In this document: positions 52,862 through 60,176 of the stretch, piece after piece
Numbering within the stretch: the stretch's first letter is position 1
How the letters are laid out: every line of letters begins with the position of its first letter
NCBI RefSeq assembly: GCF_026339735.1
Contig: NZ_JAPEQG010000001.1
Span: 1,116,001-1,180,000, forward strand
Source of the DNA: Streptomyces sp. NBC_01669
GTDB lineage: Bacteria > Actinomycetota > Actinomycetes > Streptomycetales > Streptomycetaceae
Direction: 5' to 3'
DNA: 64,000 nucleotides
Position numbers and translations under genes: made by a program
Notes under the pieces: generated by a model
The model's database searches: none
Seen by the model: only the letters and a program-made list of their open reading frames with translations
What the model was told of the DNA's origin: nothing

Positions 52862-52989
52862 ACCCCCGTGCGCGGCACCCCGTGAATCCCGACCGCCTCG
52901 CACCGGCCCGTGTCGCCGGCCCCCGTCCCCCGCGGGGACCGGCGACACCCCTTCCGGTGACCGCCAAGCCAGCCGAGAAAGAGAAAGCC

Positions 52990-53481
52990 GTGTTCCCGTC
53001 CATGACGCCCAGCGCACCGATCACACCGCTGAAGCCGACCCACCAGATCGTCGCCCAGCATCTCGTGGAGGGCCTCACCTCCCAAGACATCGTCACGAGG
53101 ACCGGGCTGTCACCCCACACGGTCCGTCAGTACCTCCGCGACATCCGGGTGAGCGTCCATTGCCCGCCCCGCTGCAAGCCGCAGGTGCTCGTGCATTTGC
53201 TGCTTGCTGCTGAGCAGGTCGCCCCGCCCACGACGGACCGGCCGGCGCCGGAGCTCAACGCAGAGCAGCAGCTGCTGCTGAGGGCGGTCGCGGAGCACAA
53301 CACCCCCCGCGACGCCGCTCTCGCCGCCAAGATCGCCCCGGCCGATCTCGGATCCGCACTCGACGAGCTGCTCGACGGGGCCGGGGCCGCCGACGTCAAC
53401 CAGCTCGTCGTCCTGGCCCACGCGTGGGGCCTGCTGGGCACCAGGCTGACCGGCACAGTGGAGAACGGAGCGGCTCAGTGA
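52990..53481 (+). CDS. LuxR-type HTH regulator
   Basis: About 163 aa from GTG 52990 (GAGAAAGAGAAAG upstream); an ATG at 52858 overlapping the previous stop would add 44 low-complexity residues. The HTH reads THQIVAQHLVEGLTSQDIVT then RTGLSPHTVRQYLRDIR, a LuxR/GerE-like recognition helix (SPHTVRQYL). Following residues are helical, with NAEQQLLLRAVAEHNTPRDA. Likely local regulator for the adjacent genes; it overlaps the next gene as GTGA. Confidence 0.72.
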   Translation: MFPSMTPSAPITPLKPTHQIVAQHLVEGLTSQDIVTRTGLSPHTVRQYLRDIRVSVHCPPRCKPQVLVHLLLAAEQVAPPTTDRPAPELNAEQQLLLRAVAEHNTPRDAALAAKIAPADLGSALDELLDGAGAADVNQLVVLAHAWGLLGTRLTGTVENGAAQ

Positions 53482-54122
53482 ACACATCGCCCGCCGTGCC
53501 GGTCACCGAGCCTTCTCCCGCGCCCCTGCACGAGCGGGCGCCAGCAACCGTGTACGAGATGCGGACTCTGGGCACGGACGCCGAGCGAGACAAGGCCGTC
53601 GCGCTCGTCCAGGACCGTCAGCGCTGGCTCACCATGCGCGGCCTGTCGGTACCCGCCCGAGCCGATATCCCCGCCCTGTTCCGTGACTCGCAGGCGCAGC
53701 CGGCCGGACTGTTCGAGGACGGCCTGCTGCTGGCCTGCATGATCCCTCAGCGGACCCCCGACCTCGGATGGGGCCAAGGCCCGTGCCTCTTCCTGAGTTG
53801 CGTCCACACCCTGCCCGACCGCTCCGACAACACCGTCCAGCTGATCACTCTGTGGGCCTCCGACTTCGCCGCCCGACTCGACCTGCCGCTCGTGCGTGCC
53901 GAGGCTCTTGCCCGTCACCCCCTCGACGTTGATCCGATCGCCCCATTACTTCGTCGGCTCACCGACATGGGTTGGGACGTGCGCGGATCGGGCACTGGGC
54001 AGCACGAGGAGCGGGCCGCTCGCCTCGAACTCATCGCCGAGCAGCGTTCTGGACTGGGCGCACTCATCGGGTGTCGGGTCCACGAGCCGCAGTCCGCCGC
54101 TGACAGTCGGAGCATCGCGTGA
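53478..54122 (+). CDS. Hypothetical GNAT-like protein
   Basis: A 214-aa protein with GTG 53478 overlapping the upstream stop. It contains YEMRTLGTDAERDKAVALVQ, DRQRWLTMRGLSVPARADIP and GPCLFLSCVHTLPDRSDNTV, then TLWASDFAARLDLPLVRAEA. The first segments resemble the N-terminal helices of GNAT-like proteins found in Streptomyces natural-product loci, but the CoA-binding Q/RxxGxG/A motif is not clear. Coupled to both neighbours, so it works with them, possibly in regulating or modifying the lanthipeptide. Confidence 0.6.
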   Translation: MNTSPAVPVTEPSPAPLHERAPATVYEMRTLGTDAERDKAVALVQDRQRWLTMRGLSVPARADIPALFRDSQAQPAGLFEDGLLLACMIPQRTPDLGWGQGPCLFLSCVHTLPDRSDNTVQLITLWASDFAARLDLPLVRAEALARHPLDVDPIAPLLRRLTDMGWDVRGSGTGQHEERAARLELIAEQRSGLGALIGCRVHEPQSAADSRSIA

Positions 54123-54694
54123 CGGCTTCCGATCCGCTGCGGCCGGACCTCGCCCGCGAACTCATCGTCCGCGCAGCGCAGTCTGCAGCGCGCCGGGCCA
54201 AGCGCGTGCGCAACCACCTTGACGCCGTGCAGCTCGGCCAGGACCGTCACGCCGACCACGCCGACACCAAGATCATGCGCCGCATCCTGGCCGAGCATGA
54301 CTGGCCCGGCTACCGCCTCATCGGCCCCGACGCGGCGCGCGCCGCATGGAGCCTGGCTCTTCACGCCGACGGCGACGCCGACTTCCAGCGGGCGGCCACC
54401 ACCCTGCTGGAACGCGCAGTCCAGGACGGCGACGCGCGCATCCAGCACTGGGCACACCTCTACGACCGCACCCTGGCCAACAGCGGTCGCCCCCAGGAGT
54501 TCGGGACTCAACAGGTCCTTATCGCAACAGGGGTTGAGCTGTGTCCGGTGCGCGCGCCCGACTCCTTGGACCAGCGAAGAGCCTCCGTAGGACTGTCACC
54601 GATCGCCGCGGCCCTGGAGACGGTGCGTCGCCGGCTCACCCAGGATCACCAGCCCGGCGACTCCTCGACCGTCGTGCTCGCGCAGGTCGCATGA
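54119..54694 (+). CDS. DUF6624-like hypothetical protein
   Basis: A 191-aa protein, GTG 54119 overlapping the previous stop. The pattern ADTKIMRRILAEHDWPGYRL then IGPDAARAAWSLALHADGDA, DFQRAATTLLERAVQDGDAR and YDRTLANSGRPQEFGTQ matches the DUF6624 family, whose His/Asp-rich helices (WPG, HAD) are conserved but of unknown function. It is the third of three coupled genes between the ACAD gene and the lanthipeptide precursors. Confidence 0.65.
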   Translation: MTASDPLRPDLARELIVRAAQSAARRAKRVRNHLDAVQLGQDRHADHADTKIMRRILAEHDWPGYRLIGPDAARAAWSLALHADGDADFQRAATTLLERAVQDGDARIQHWAHLYDRTLANSGRPQEFGTQQVLIATGVELCPVRAPDSLDQRRASVGLSPIAAALETVRRRLTQDHQPGDSSTVVLAQVA

Positions 54695-54768
54695 CCCGGC
54701 GAGCCCCGCTCACTCCACCGATCCGACCAACCCACCGATCACTCTTACCTGAAAGGGACCGCTGCCGT

Positions 54769-55236
54769 ATGAAGCTCACCACCGCTGTCCTCGCCGCCGG
54801 CACCGCCGTCTCCCTCGCCACCGCCGTGGTCGGAGCCGCCCGGCTTCGGCAGCATGCGCGGCACCAGGCCGAGCGGAACGAGGCGACCGTCGCTCGGAAC
54901 CAGCTCGACTGGTTGGCGCAATTGTCCACCAACCCCGGCCTGGCCAAGCTCTGGACCCCCGAAGACATGGACGTCCAGGAGTACATGCAGCTACTGAAGG
55001 CCAACCAGCTCATCTGCGCCCTCAGCCTGCGCGACCGCCTCGGCTTCATTCGCGACGGACAGCTGCCGTTCTTCGCCTCGATGGTCATGACCAGCGACGT
55101 CTGCCGACGGTACTGGGCCCGTTTCGGCGACCTCCGCGCCCAGGAGGCCGAAGGAGACGAGCGCGCAGAGCACTTCACCCGAGCCATGGAAGCCGCAGCG
55201 CGCTTCCAATCGGAACCCCAGACCACAGCGGTCTGA
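54769..55236 (+). CDS. DUF6082-like protein with N-terminal membrane anchor
   Basis: A 155-aa protein from ATG 54769 (GAAAGGGA upstream). The hydrophobic helix LTTAVLAAGTAVSLATAVVG is probably a signal anchor. The rest (NQLDWLAQLSTNPGLAKLWT, DMDVQEYMQLLKANQLICAL) matches the DUF6082 pattern, common beside Streptomyces regulators and RiPP loci. Function unknown. It precedes the first precursor gene by 126 bases. Confidence 0.62.
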   Translation: MKLTTAVLAAGTAVSLATAVVGAARLRQHARHQAERNEATVARNQLDWLAQLSTNPGLAKLWTPEDMDVQEYMQLLKANQLICALSLRDRLGFIRDGQLPFFASMVMTSDVCRRYWARFGDLRAQEAEGDERAEHFTRAMEAAARFQSEPQTTAV

Positions 55237-55290
55237 CGGGCCTCAAGCATCCCTGACCGCTTCCAGTTCTCCGGCACAGCGCTCCATTCG

Positions 55291-55339
55291 TGCCGGCGCC
55301 GCACATGCGGCACCCCTTCAGCGGCGCTTTCTGAGCCGC
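55291..55339 (+). promoter_or_regulatory. Two conserved hairpins upstream of lanthipeptide precursor 1
   Basis: A first stem, GCCGC-ACAT-GCGGC, lies within TGCCGGCGCCGCACATGCGG at 55291-55313. A second, GCGGC-GCTTTCTGA-GCCGC, is at 55321-55339. Both are repeated with changed loops about 234 bases downstream, at the same distance (about 50 bases) from precursor 2. The ribosome-binding site AAGGAG follows. They are probably 5'-UTR structures or processing sites. Confidence 0.6.
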
Positions 55340-55362
55340 ACACCTCGCGAAGGAGATAGCAG

Positions 55363-55491
55363 ATGGAAACCGACGAGTTCGACCTCGACATCAGCGTCGT
55401 CGAGTCCGGTGGGACGGCCGCAGTCGGTGTCGCTTCCGACGGCGGATGCGGCTCGACCTGCGGAACCAGTTGCGTGTCCAGCGGCACCTGA
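55363..55491 (+). CDS. FxLD-type class I lanthipeptide precursor 1
   Basis: 42 aa. The leader contains the F6-D-L-D9 motif in METDEFDLDISVVESGG, the recognition site for LanB and LanC. The core, starting around residue 24, reads SDGGCGSTCGTSCVSSGT with Cys29, Cys33 and Cys37 and seven Ser/Thr, so up to three lanthionine rings are possible. Core Asp26 lies just before the ring region and is a candidate for the isoaspartate formation catalysed by FxLD methyltransferases. ATG 55363 with AAGGAG. Ring pattern and leader cleavage site are not determinable from sequence. Confidence 0.88.
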   Translation: METDEFDLDISVVESGGTAAVGVASDGGCGSTCGTSCVSSGT

Positions 55492-55524
55492 CCACCCCAG
55501 ACCACCGGCAAGGCGCCGATGCCG

Positions 55525-55573
55525 TGCCGGCGCCGCTCACGCGGCACACCCCCGGCGGCTCGATGGGAGCCGC
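55525..55573 (+). promoter_or_regulatory. Two conserved hairpins upstream of lanthipeptide precursor 2
   Basis: GCCGC-TCAC-GCGGC within 55525-55547, then GGCTC-GATGG-GAGCC inside 55554-55573. Stem sequences match the copy before precursor 1 but the loops differ (ACAT/TCAC), which is the pattern expected when a fold is kept. The distance to the GTG start is 51 bases, against 50 in the other copy. Confidence 0.6.
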
Positions 55574-55597
55574 GCACCCCTCTGAAGGAGACAGCAC

Positions 55598-55729
55598 GTG
55601 GAGAACAACGAGTTCGACCTCGATATCAGCGTCCTGGAGTCCGGCGACGGACAGGCCACGCTGATCAACCTCACCGACGACGGCTGCGGCAGCACCTGCT
55701 CCAGCCCGTGCGCCACCAACGTGGCCTGA
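55598..55729 (+). CDS. FxLD-type class I lanthipeptide precursor 2
   Basis: 43 aa, GTG 55598 with AAGGAG seven bases upstream. The leader MENNEFDLDISVLESGDGQ is nearly identical to precursor 1, while the core DDGCGSTCSSPCATNVA differs after the shared CGSTC. Cys30, Cys34 and Cys38 keep the spacing of precursor 1. The pair arose by tandem duplication and could yield a two-component lanthipeptide or two variants. Asp27/Asp28 are candidate isoaspartate sites. Confidence 0.88.
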   Translation: MENNEFDLDISVLESGDGQATLINLTDDGCGSTCSSPCATNVA

Positions 55730-55812
55730 CCCACAGCACGCACACGTGCCAGCCCGCGCGGTCATCCGCCGCGCGGGCTGGCACCCCCCACACCACGAAC
55801 CAGGGAGGGCGC

Positions 55813-58800
55813 ATGGATTCCAGGAAGGCCGGACCGCTGTACCGGTGCGCGGACATGGCACTCTTGCGCGCCGCCCGACACTCGAGGCTGCCGCTGCCCG
55901 CTTGGCCGGACCTCACCGATGACACCCCGGCCCGGCAGGTTCGGTGGCAGGCATGGCTGCGTGACGTCTGGTCGATGACCGAGATCGCCGACACCATCGA
56001 GCAGGCCAGCCCCGTGCTCGCGCAGCAGATCAACACCCTGTGCTCGGCTGCCGAACCCGAGATCCGTCAACTACGGCGCACGGTCGTGTCCGTCATGCGG
56101 TATGTGTTGCGGATGACGGGCCGAGCGACCCCCAACGGCCTGTTCGCCGGCATCGCACCCGCCTCCTTCGGAGCACAGCCGGGATGGACCTGGGGCACAT
56201 GGCACCACACCGTCGCACGCGCCGACGCTGAATGGATCGCCGACCTGATCGCCCGCATGGAAGCAAAACCCGAACTCCTGCGGCAGCTCGCGGTGATGAG
56301 CAACAACACCGCCTTCGTACGCGGAGATCGGCTGATCGTGCCCTATCCGCCTCGCTCACGCCGCGCGGAGGACAGCCCCGCGGCCGAGGTGTCCCTCCGT
56401 TACACCACCGCCGTACGGATCGCTGTCGAAGCCGCCGCCTCGCCCATCCCCTTCGACACCGTCGTGGGACGGATCAAGGCCGATTTCCCCGACGTTTCAC
56501 CTGACCGGGCAGAAGGACTCGTCAGGAGCCTGGTCGAGCGAGGCGTGCTCGTCAGCAGCCTGCATGCCCCCTCCGCCACCCTCGACGCCCTCGATCACCT
56601 GGTCGAGCAGTCCGAGGCCGTCGACGCACCGACGACCGCGGACCTCGTGGCCGACCTGCGCGCGGTCCGAGAGGCCATCCGTCAGCACAACCAACTTCTT
56701 GCCCCGGCAGACGGCCGGCGCTTGCGCACCGCCTTGCGCCAGAAGATGACGGCCTTGAGCCCCGCCAAGGCCCAGCCCCTCACACTGGACCTGCGCATGG
56801 ACTGCTCGCTCACTCTGTCCCCGCAGGTTGCCCGCGAGGCGGAGGGGGCCGCCACCGTGCTGGCCCGGCTGACCGCGTACCCCTTCGGCACGCCGGCCTG
56901 GAAGGACTTCCACAACCGGTTCTTCGAGCGGTACGGCATCAACTCGCTCGTCCCTGTCCGGGACGTCGTGGATGCGGACGTCGGCCTCGGGTTCCCTGCC
57001 GGATACCGCGACGCGGAACCCGAACAGCGCGAGGCCCTGTCTCCCCGTGAACAGCGGTTGCTCTCCCTCGCCCAGGCGGCCGTGCTCGACGGCCGCGACG
57101 AAATCACCCTGGACGAGGAACTGATCCGCACGCTCACGGTCGGAGACCCGGACACGACGCAGGTGCCGGCCCACACGGAACTACGCTTCCGGATCCGTGC
57201 CACGTCACAAGCCGCGCTCGAAGACGACGACTTCACCCTCCACGGCATGACACTTTCCCGCGGGATCGGTACCACGATCGGCAGAAGCCTGGGACTGCTC
57301 ACCCGAGAGGATCAGGCCCGCGCGGCCACCATGCTGAAGGAAATGCCGGTCAACGCGCCCGGCTCCCTGCCCACCCAGGTCTCCTTCGCCCCTCTCGAAC
57401 GTGGCGACACCAACGTCACCCGCGTTGGTGAACTCCTGCCGGCCGTGATCAGTCTGGCGGAGCACCGCCCGGTGGACGAACGCACCGCCACGCTCGATGA
57501 CCTTGCTGTGGGCTGCGACCGCCGCAGGCTCTACCTCGTCTCCCTGTCCCGTGCGCGGCTGTTGGACCCCATGACGCTGCACGCCCTCGACCTGCGCGGC
57601 CACACGCCGCCGCTCGCTCGCTTCCTCACCGAGATCAGCCGTTCCCAGACGGCTGTCCTGACCGCATTCCCGTGGGCGTCCGCCACCGCCCTGCCCTTCC
57701 TGCCGCGCGTCCGCTACGGCCGCACAATCCTCTCGCCGGCCCGGTGGCTGCTGGACCGATCGGAACTGCCCGACCGCCGGGCCTCCTGGGAGGAATGGCA
57801 CAAAGCGGCCGACGAATGGCGTACGCGCCGCCGCGTTCCGGACGACGTCGCGCTGACCGAAGGCGACCAACTGTTACCCCTGGACCTATCCGAACGAGCA
57901 CACCTCGGGCTGCTGCGCGCCCACCTGGACACCCACGAGTCGGCCGTATTGACCGAAGCGGATTCAGGAGGGGGCTGGTTCGACGGACGGGCCCACGAGA
58001 TCATCGCCCCGATGACGGCCGCCCGCCCGCCGCAGTGGCCCGCCACCCCGCCCGTGACCGCTGACCGACTCCTCACCCGCGAACACGGTCACCTTCCCGG
58101 CACCACCCCATGGCTGCTGGTCAAGCTGTACGGGCACGTCGAACGACAGCCCGAGATTCTTACCGACCACCTTCCCCGACTTCTCGGCCAGTGGGACGAG
58201 CCGCCGACGTGGTGGTACATGCGCTACCGCGACCCTCGATGGCACCTGCGCCTGCGCATCGCGGTCCCCAGCGAGCAGGACTTCGCACTCACCGCGCAGC
58301 ACGTAAGCGCCTGGGCGGCCGGGCTGCGCCGAGCCGGGCTCCTCACCGATATGCAGTTCGCCACGTCCTACCCGGAAACCGGCCGGTGGGGTACCGGGCC
58401 GCTGATGAGCCTGGCCGAAGAGGTCTTCGCCGCCGACTCCCGGGCCCTGGCCGTCCAGTTCGCCCAGCGCATACGACCCCGCCGACAGGCCCTCGCCGCC
58501 GCGAACTTCGTCGCCCTGGCCGCCGCCTTCACCGGCGGCACTACGGCCGGCATGAACTGGCTGATCACCCACGGCCGGATCACCGACCCACATCCCCTTG
58601 ACCGGACGGTGCTCGGTGAGGCGGTACGTCTGGCCGATCCGACCGACGACTGGGCCGGCCTGCGCGCGGCTCCAGGAGGCGCGGCCATCGCTGCCGCCTG
58701 GAGCGAGCGCGCCGAGGCCCTGGCCCGCTATCGGCAGATGCTGAACGCGTCCGGCGACTTTGACCCGGACCTCGTTCTCGACTCGCTGCTGCACGCCCAC

Positions 58801-58911
58801 CACATCCGCGCCGTCGGCATCGACAAGGACGACGAGCGGATGTGCGTACGGCTGGCCCACGCCGCCGCGACGGCCTGGACCCACCGAGGAGATCACCATG
58901 AACCTGCGTGA
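55813..58911 (+). CDS. lanB: Lanthipeptide dehydratase LanB (FxLD system)
   Basis: A full-length 1032-aa class I dehydratase that uses glutamyl-tRNA to dehydrate Ser/Thr. The N-terminal glutamylation domain begins GPLYRCADMALLRAARHSRL and includes MRYVLRMTGRATPNGLFAGI, the conserved R-x-TPFG(L)-like loop. The C-terminal SpaB_C/elimination domain (about 760-1020) has TPWLLVKLYGHVERQPEILT, PTWWYMRYRDPRWHLRLRIA and TSYPETGRWGTGPLMSLAEE. ATG 55813 follows GGGAGG. It overlaps lanC by 14 bases. The fold is complete, although a second elimination-type domain is encoded further downstream. Confidence 0.93.
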   Translation: MDSRKAGPLYRCADMALLRAARHSRLPLPAWPDLTDDTPARQVRWQAWLRDVWSMTEIADTIEQASPVLAQQINTLCSAAEPEIRQLRRTVVSVMRYVLRMTGRATPNGLFAGIAPASFGAQPGWTWGTWHHTVARADAEWIADLIARMEAKPELLRQLAVMSNNTAFVRGDRLIVPYPPRSRRAEDSPAAEVSLRYTTAVRIAVEAAASPIPFDTVVGRIKADFPDVSPDRAEGLVRSLVERGVLVSSLHAPSATLDALDHLVEQSEAVDAPTTADLVADLRAVREAIRQHNQLLAPADGRRLRTALRQKMTALSPAKAQPLTLDLRMDCSLTLSPQVAREAEGAATVLARLTAYPFGTPAWKDFHNRFFERYGINSLVPVRDVVDADVGLGFPAGYRDAEPEQREALSPREQRLLSLAQAAVLDGRDEITLDEELIRTLTVGDPDTTQVPAHTELRFRIRATSQAALEDDDFTLHGMTLSRGIGTTIGRSLGLLTREDQARAATMLKEMPVNAPGSLPTQVSFAPLERGDTNVTRVGELLPAVISLAEHRPVDERTATLDDLAVGCDRRRLYLVSLSRARLLDPMTLHALDLRGHTPPLARFLTEISRSQTAVLTAFPWASATALPFLPRVRYGRTILSPARWLLDRSELPDRRASWEEWHKAADEWRTRRRVPDDVALTEGDQLLPLDLSERAHLGLLRAHLDTHESAVLTEADSGGGWFDGRAHEIIAPMTAARPPQWPATPPVTADRLLTREHGHLPGTTPWLLVKLYGHVERQPEILTDHLPRLLGQWDEPPTWWYMRYRDPRWHLRLRIAVPSEQDFALTAQHVSAWAAGLRRAGLLTDMQFATSYPETGRWGTGPLMSLAEEVFAADSRALAVQFAQRIRPRRQALAAANFVALAAAFTGGTTAGMNWLITHGRITDPHPLDRTVLGEAVRLADPTDDWAGLRAAPGGAAIAAAWSERAEALARYRQMLNASGDFDPDLVLDSLLHAHHIRAVGIDKDDERMCVRLAHAAATAWTHRGDHHEPA

Positions 58912-60157
58912 GAGCGCACGGGCCGCCGCCGACACCATCGCGGAACGGCTGGCCGCACCGCAGGACGTACGGGGGCTGCATCACCGACAGGGCTGGTGGC
59001 CGCAGTCACTCGCGCACGGCGCGGCCGGTGTCGCGCTCCTGCACATCGAGCGCGCCCGCACCGACCAGGGGCCGTGGCAGCGCGCCCACGACTGGCTCGC
59101 CTGCGCCGCAGCAGAACCCGCCATCGGGGGCACCGACAGCCACCTCTACTACGGGGCGCCCGCGCTCGCCTTCGCCCTGCACGCCGCCGCCGACCGCCCC
59201 GGACGCTACGCCCGCGCCCTGGACACCCTCGACCGGCACGTCACGGCAGCGATCCGTCACCGGCTCGTCAGCGCCCACGCGCGCACGGACCGCGGCCAGA
59301 TGCCGGCGCTGGCCGAATTCGACGCGATCCGGGGCCTGAGCGGACTGGGCGCGCTCCTGCTGCACCGCGACCTCCACACCGACGGCCTCCAGGAGATCCT
59401 GACGTACCTGGTCCGGCTGACCGAGCCGGTCAAGCACGAGGGGGAACTCCTGCCCGGATGGTGGAGCCATCTCGCTCCCTCCGGCAAGACCTCCCCGGAC
59501 TATCCGCAAGGGCACTCCAACAACGGCGTCGCCCACGGCATCGGCGGACCTCTCGCCGTACTGTCCCTGGCGGCCCGCCGCGGCATCACCGTGGATGGCC
59601 ACCTCGACGCGATCACCCGCATCCTGGCCTGGCTCGACCACTGGCAGCAGGACAGCCCCACCGGCCCGTGGTGGCCCTACTGGATCACCCGCGAGCAGCT
59701 ACGGTCCGGAACGCCCGGCCCCGGGCCCTCCCGGCCGTCCTGGTGCTACGGCACCGCAGGACTCGCCCGCGCCCAGCAACTCGCCGCCCTCGCCCTCAAC
59801 GATCCCGTACGCCAGCGCATGGCCGAGGCCGCCCTCCTGCGCGCGATGACCGACCCCGGCCAGCTCGCCGCGACCGAGGACTTTTCCCTGTGCCACGGCT
59901 TTGCGGGCCTGGCCCACATCACGCGACTCGTCGCTGGCGACGCCATCTCTCCTGGCGTCACCGACCTCCTGCCCCGGCTCCTGGCCCCGATCACCGGCGC
60001 CGCCCCCGGCGCGCTGGCGGACTCCCTGATCGCCCCTCCCGGCGGCGGCGACATCGGGCTCCTCGAAGGGGCCGCCGGAACCGCCCTGGCACTCCACTCC
60101 TTCCACACCGGAACGCCGTCCGCGTCCGGGTGGGACACCTGCTTCCTAACCAACTAG
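58898..60157 (+). CDS. lanC: Lanthionine cyclase LanC (FxLD system)
   Basis: A 419-aa (alpha/alpha)6 barrel zinc enzyme that adds Cys thiols to dehydro-residues. Zinc ligands are readable: Cys283 in SWCYGTAGLARAQQLAALA, and Cys332-His333 in SLCHGFAGLAHITRLVAGD. GHSNNGVAHGIGGPLAVLS and SLAHGAAGVALLHIERAR are the other GxxG helices of the barrel. Start ATG 58898 lies inside lanB with GAGGAG, so the two are translationally coupled. Acts on the products of LanB. Confidence 0.93.
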   Translation: MNLRESARAAADTIAERLAAPQDVRGLHHRQGWWPQSLAHGAAGVALLHIERARTDQGPWQRAHDWLACAAAEPAIGGTDSHLYYGAPALAFALHAAADRPGRYARALDTLDRHVTAAIRHRLVSAHARTDRGQMPALAEFDAIRGLSGLGALLLHRDLHTDGLQEILTYLVRLTEPVKHEGELLPGWWSHLAPSGKTSPDYPQGHSNNGVAHGIGGPLAVLSLAARRGITVDGHLDAITRILAWLDHWQQDSPTGPWWPYWITREQLRSGTPGPGPSRPSWCYGTAGLARAQQLAALALNDPVRQRMAEAALLRAMTDPGQLAATEDFSLCHGFAGLAHITRLVAGDAISPGVTDLLPRLLAPITGAAPGALADSLIAPPGGGDIGLLEGAAGTALALHSFHTGTPSASGWDTCFLTN

Positions 60158-60176
60158 CCTGCAAAGAGAGGGAAAC

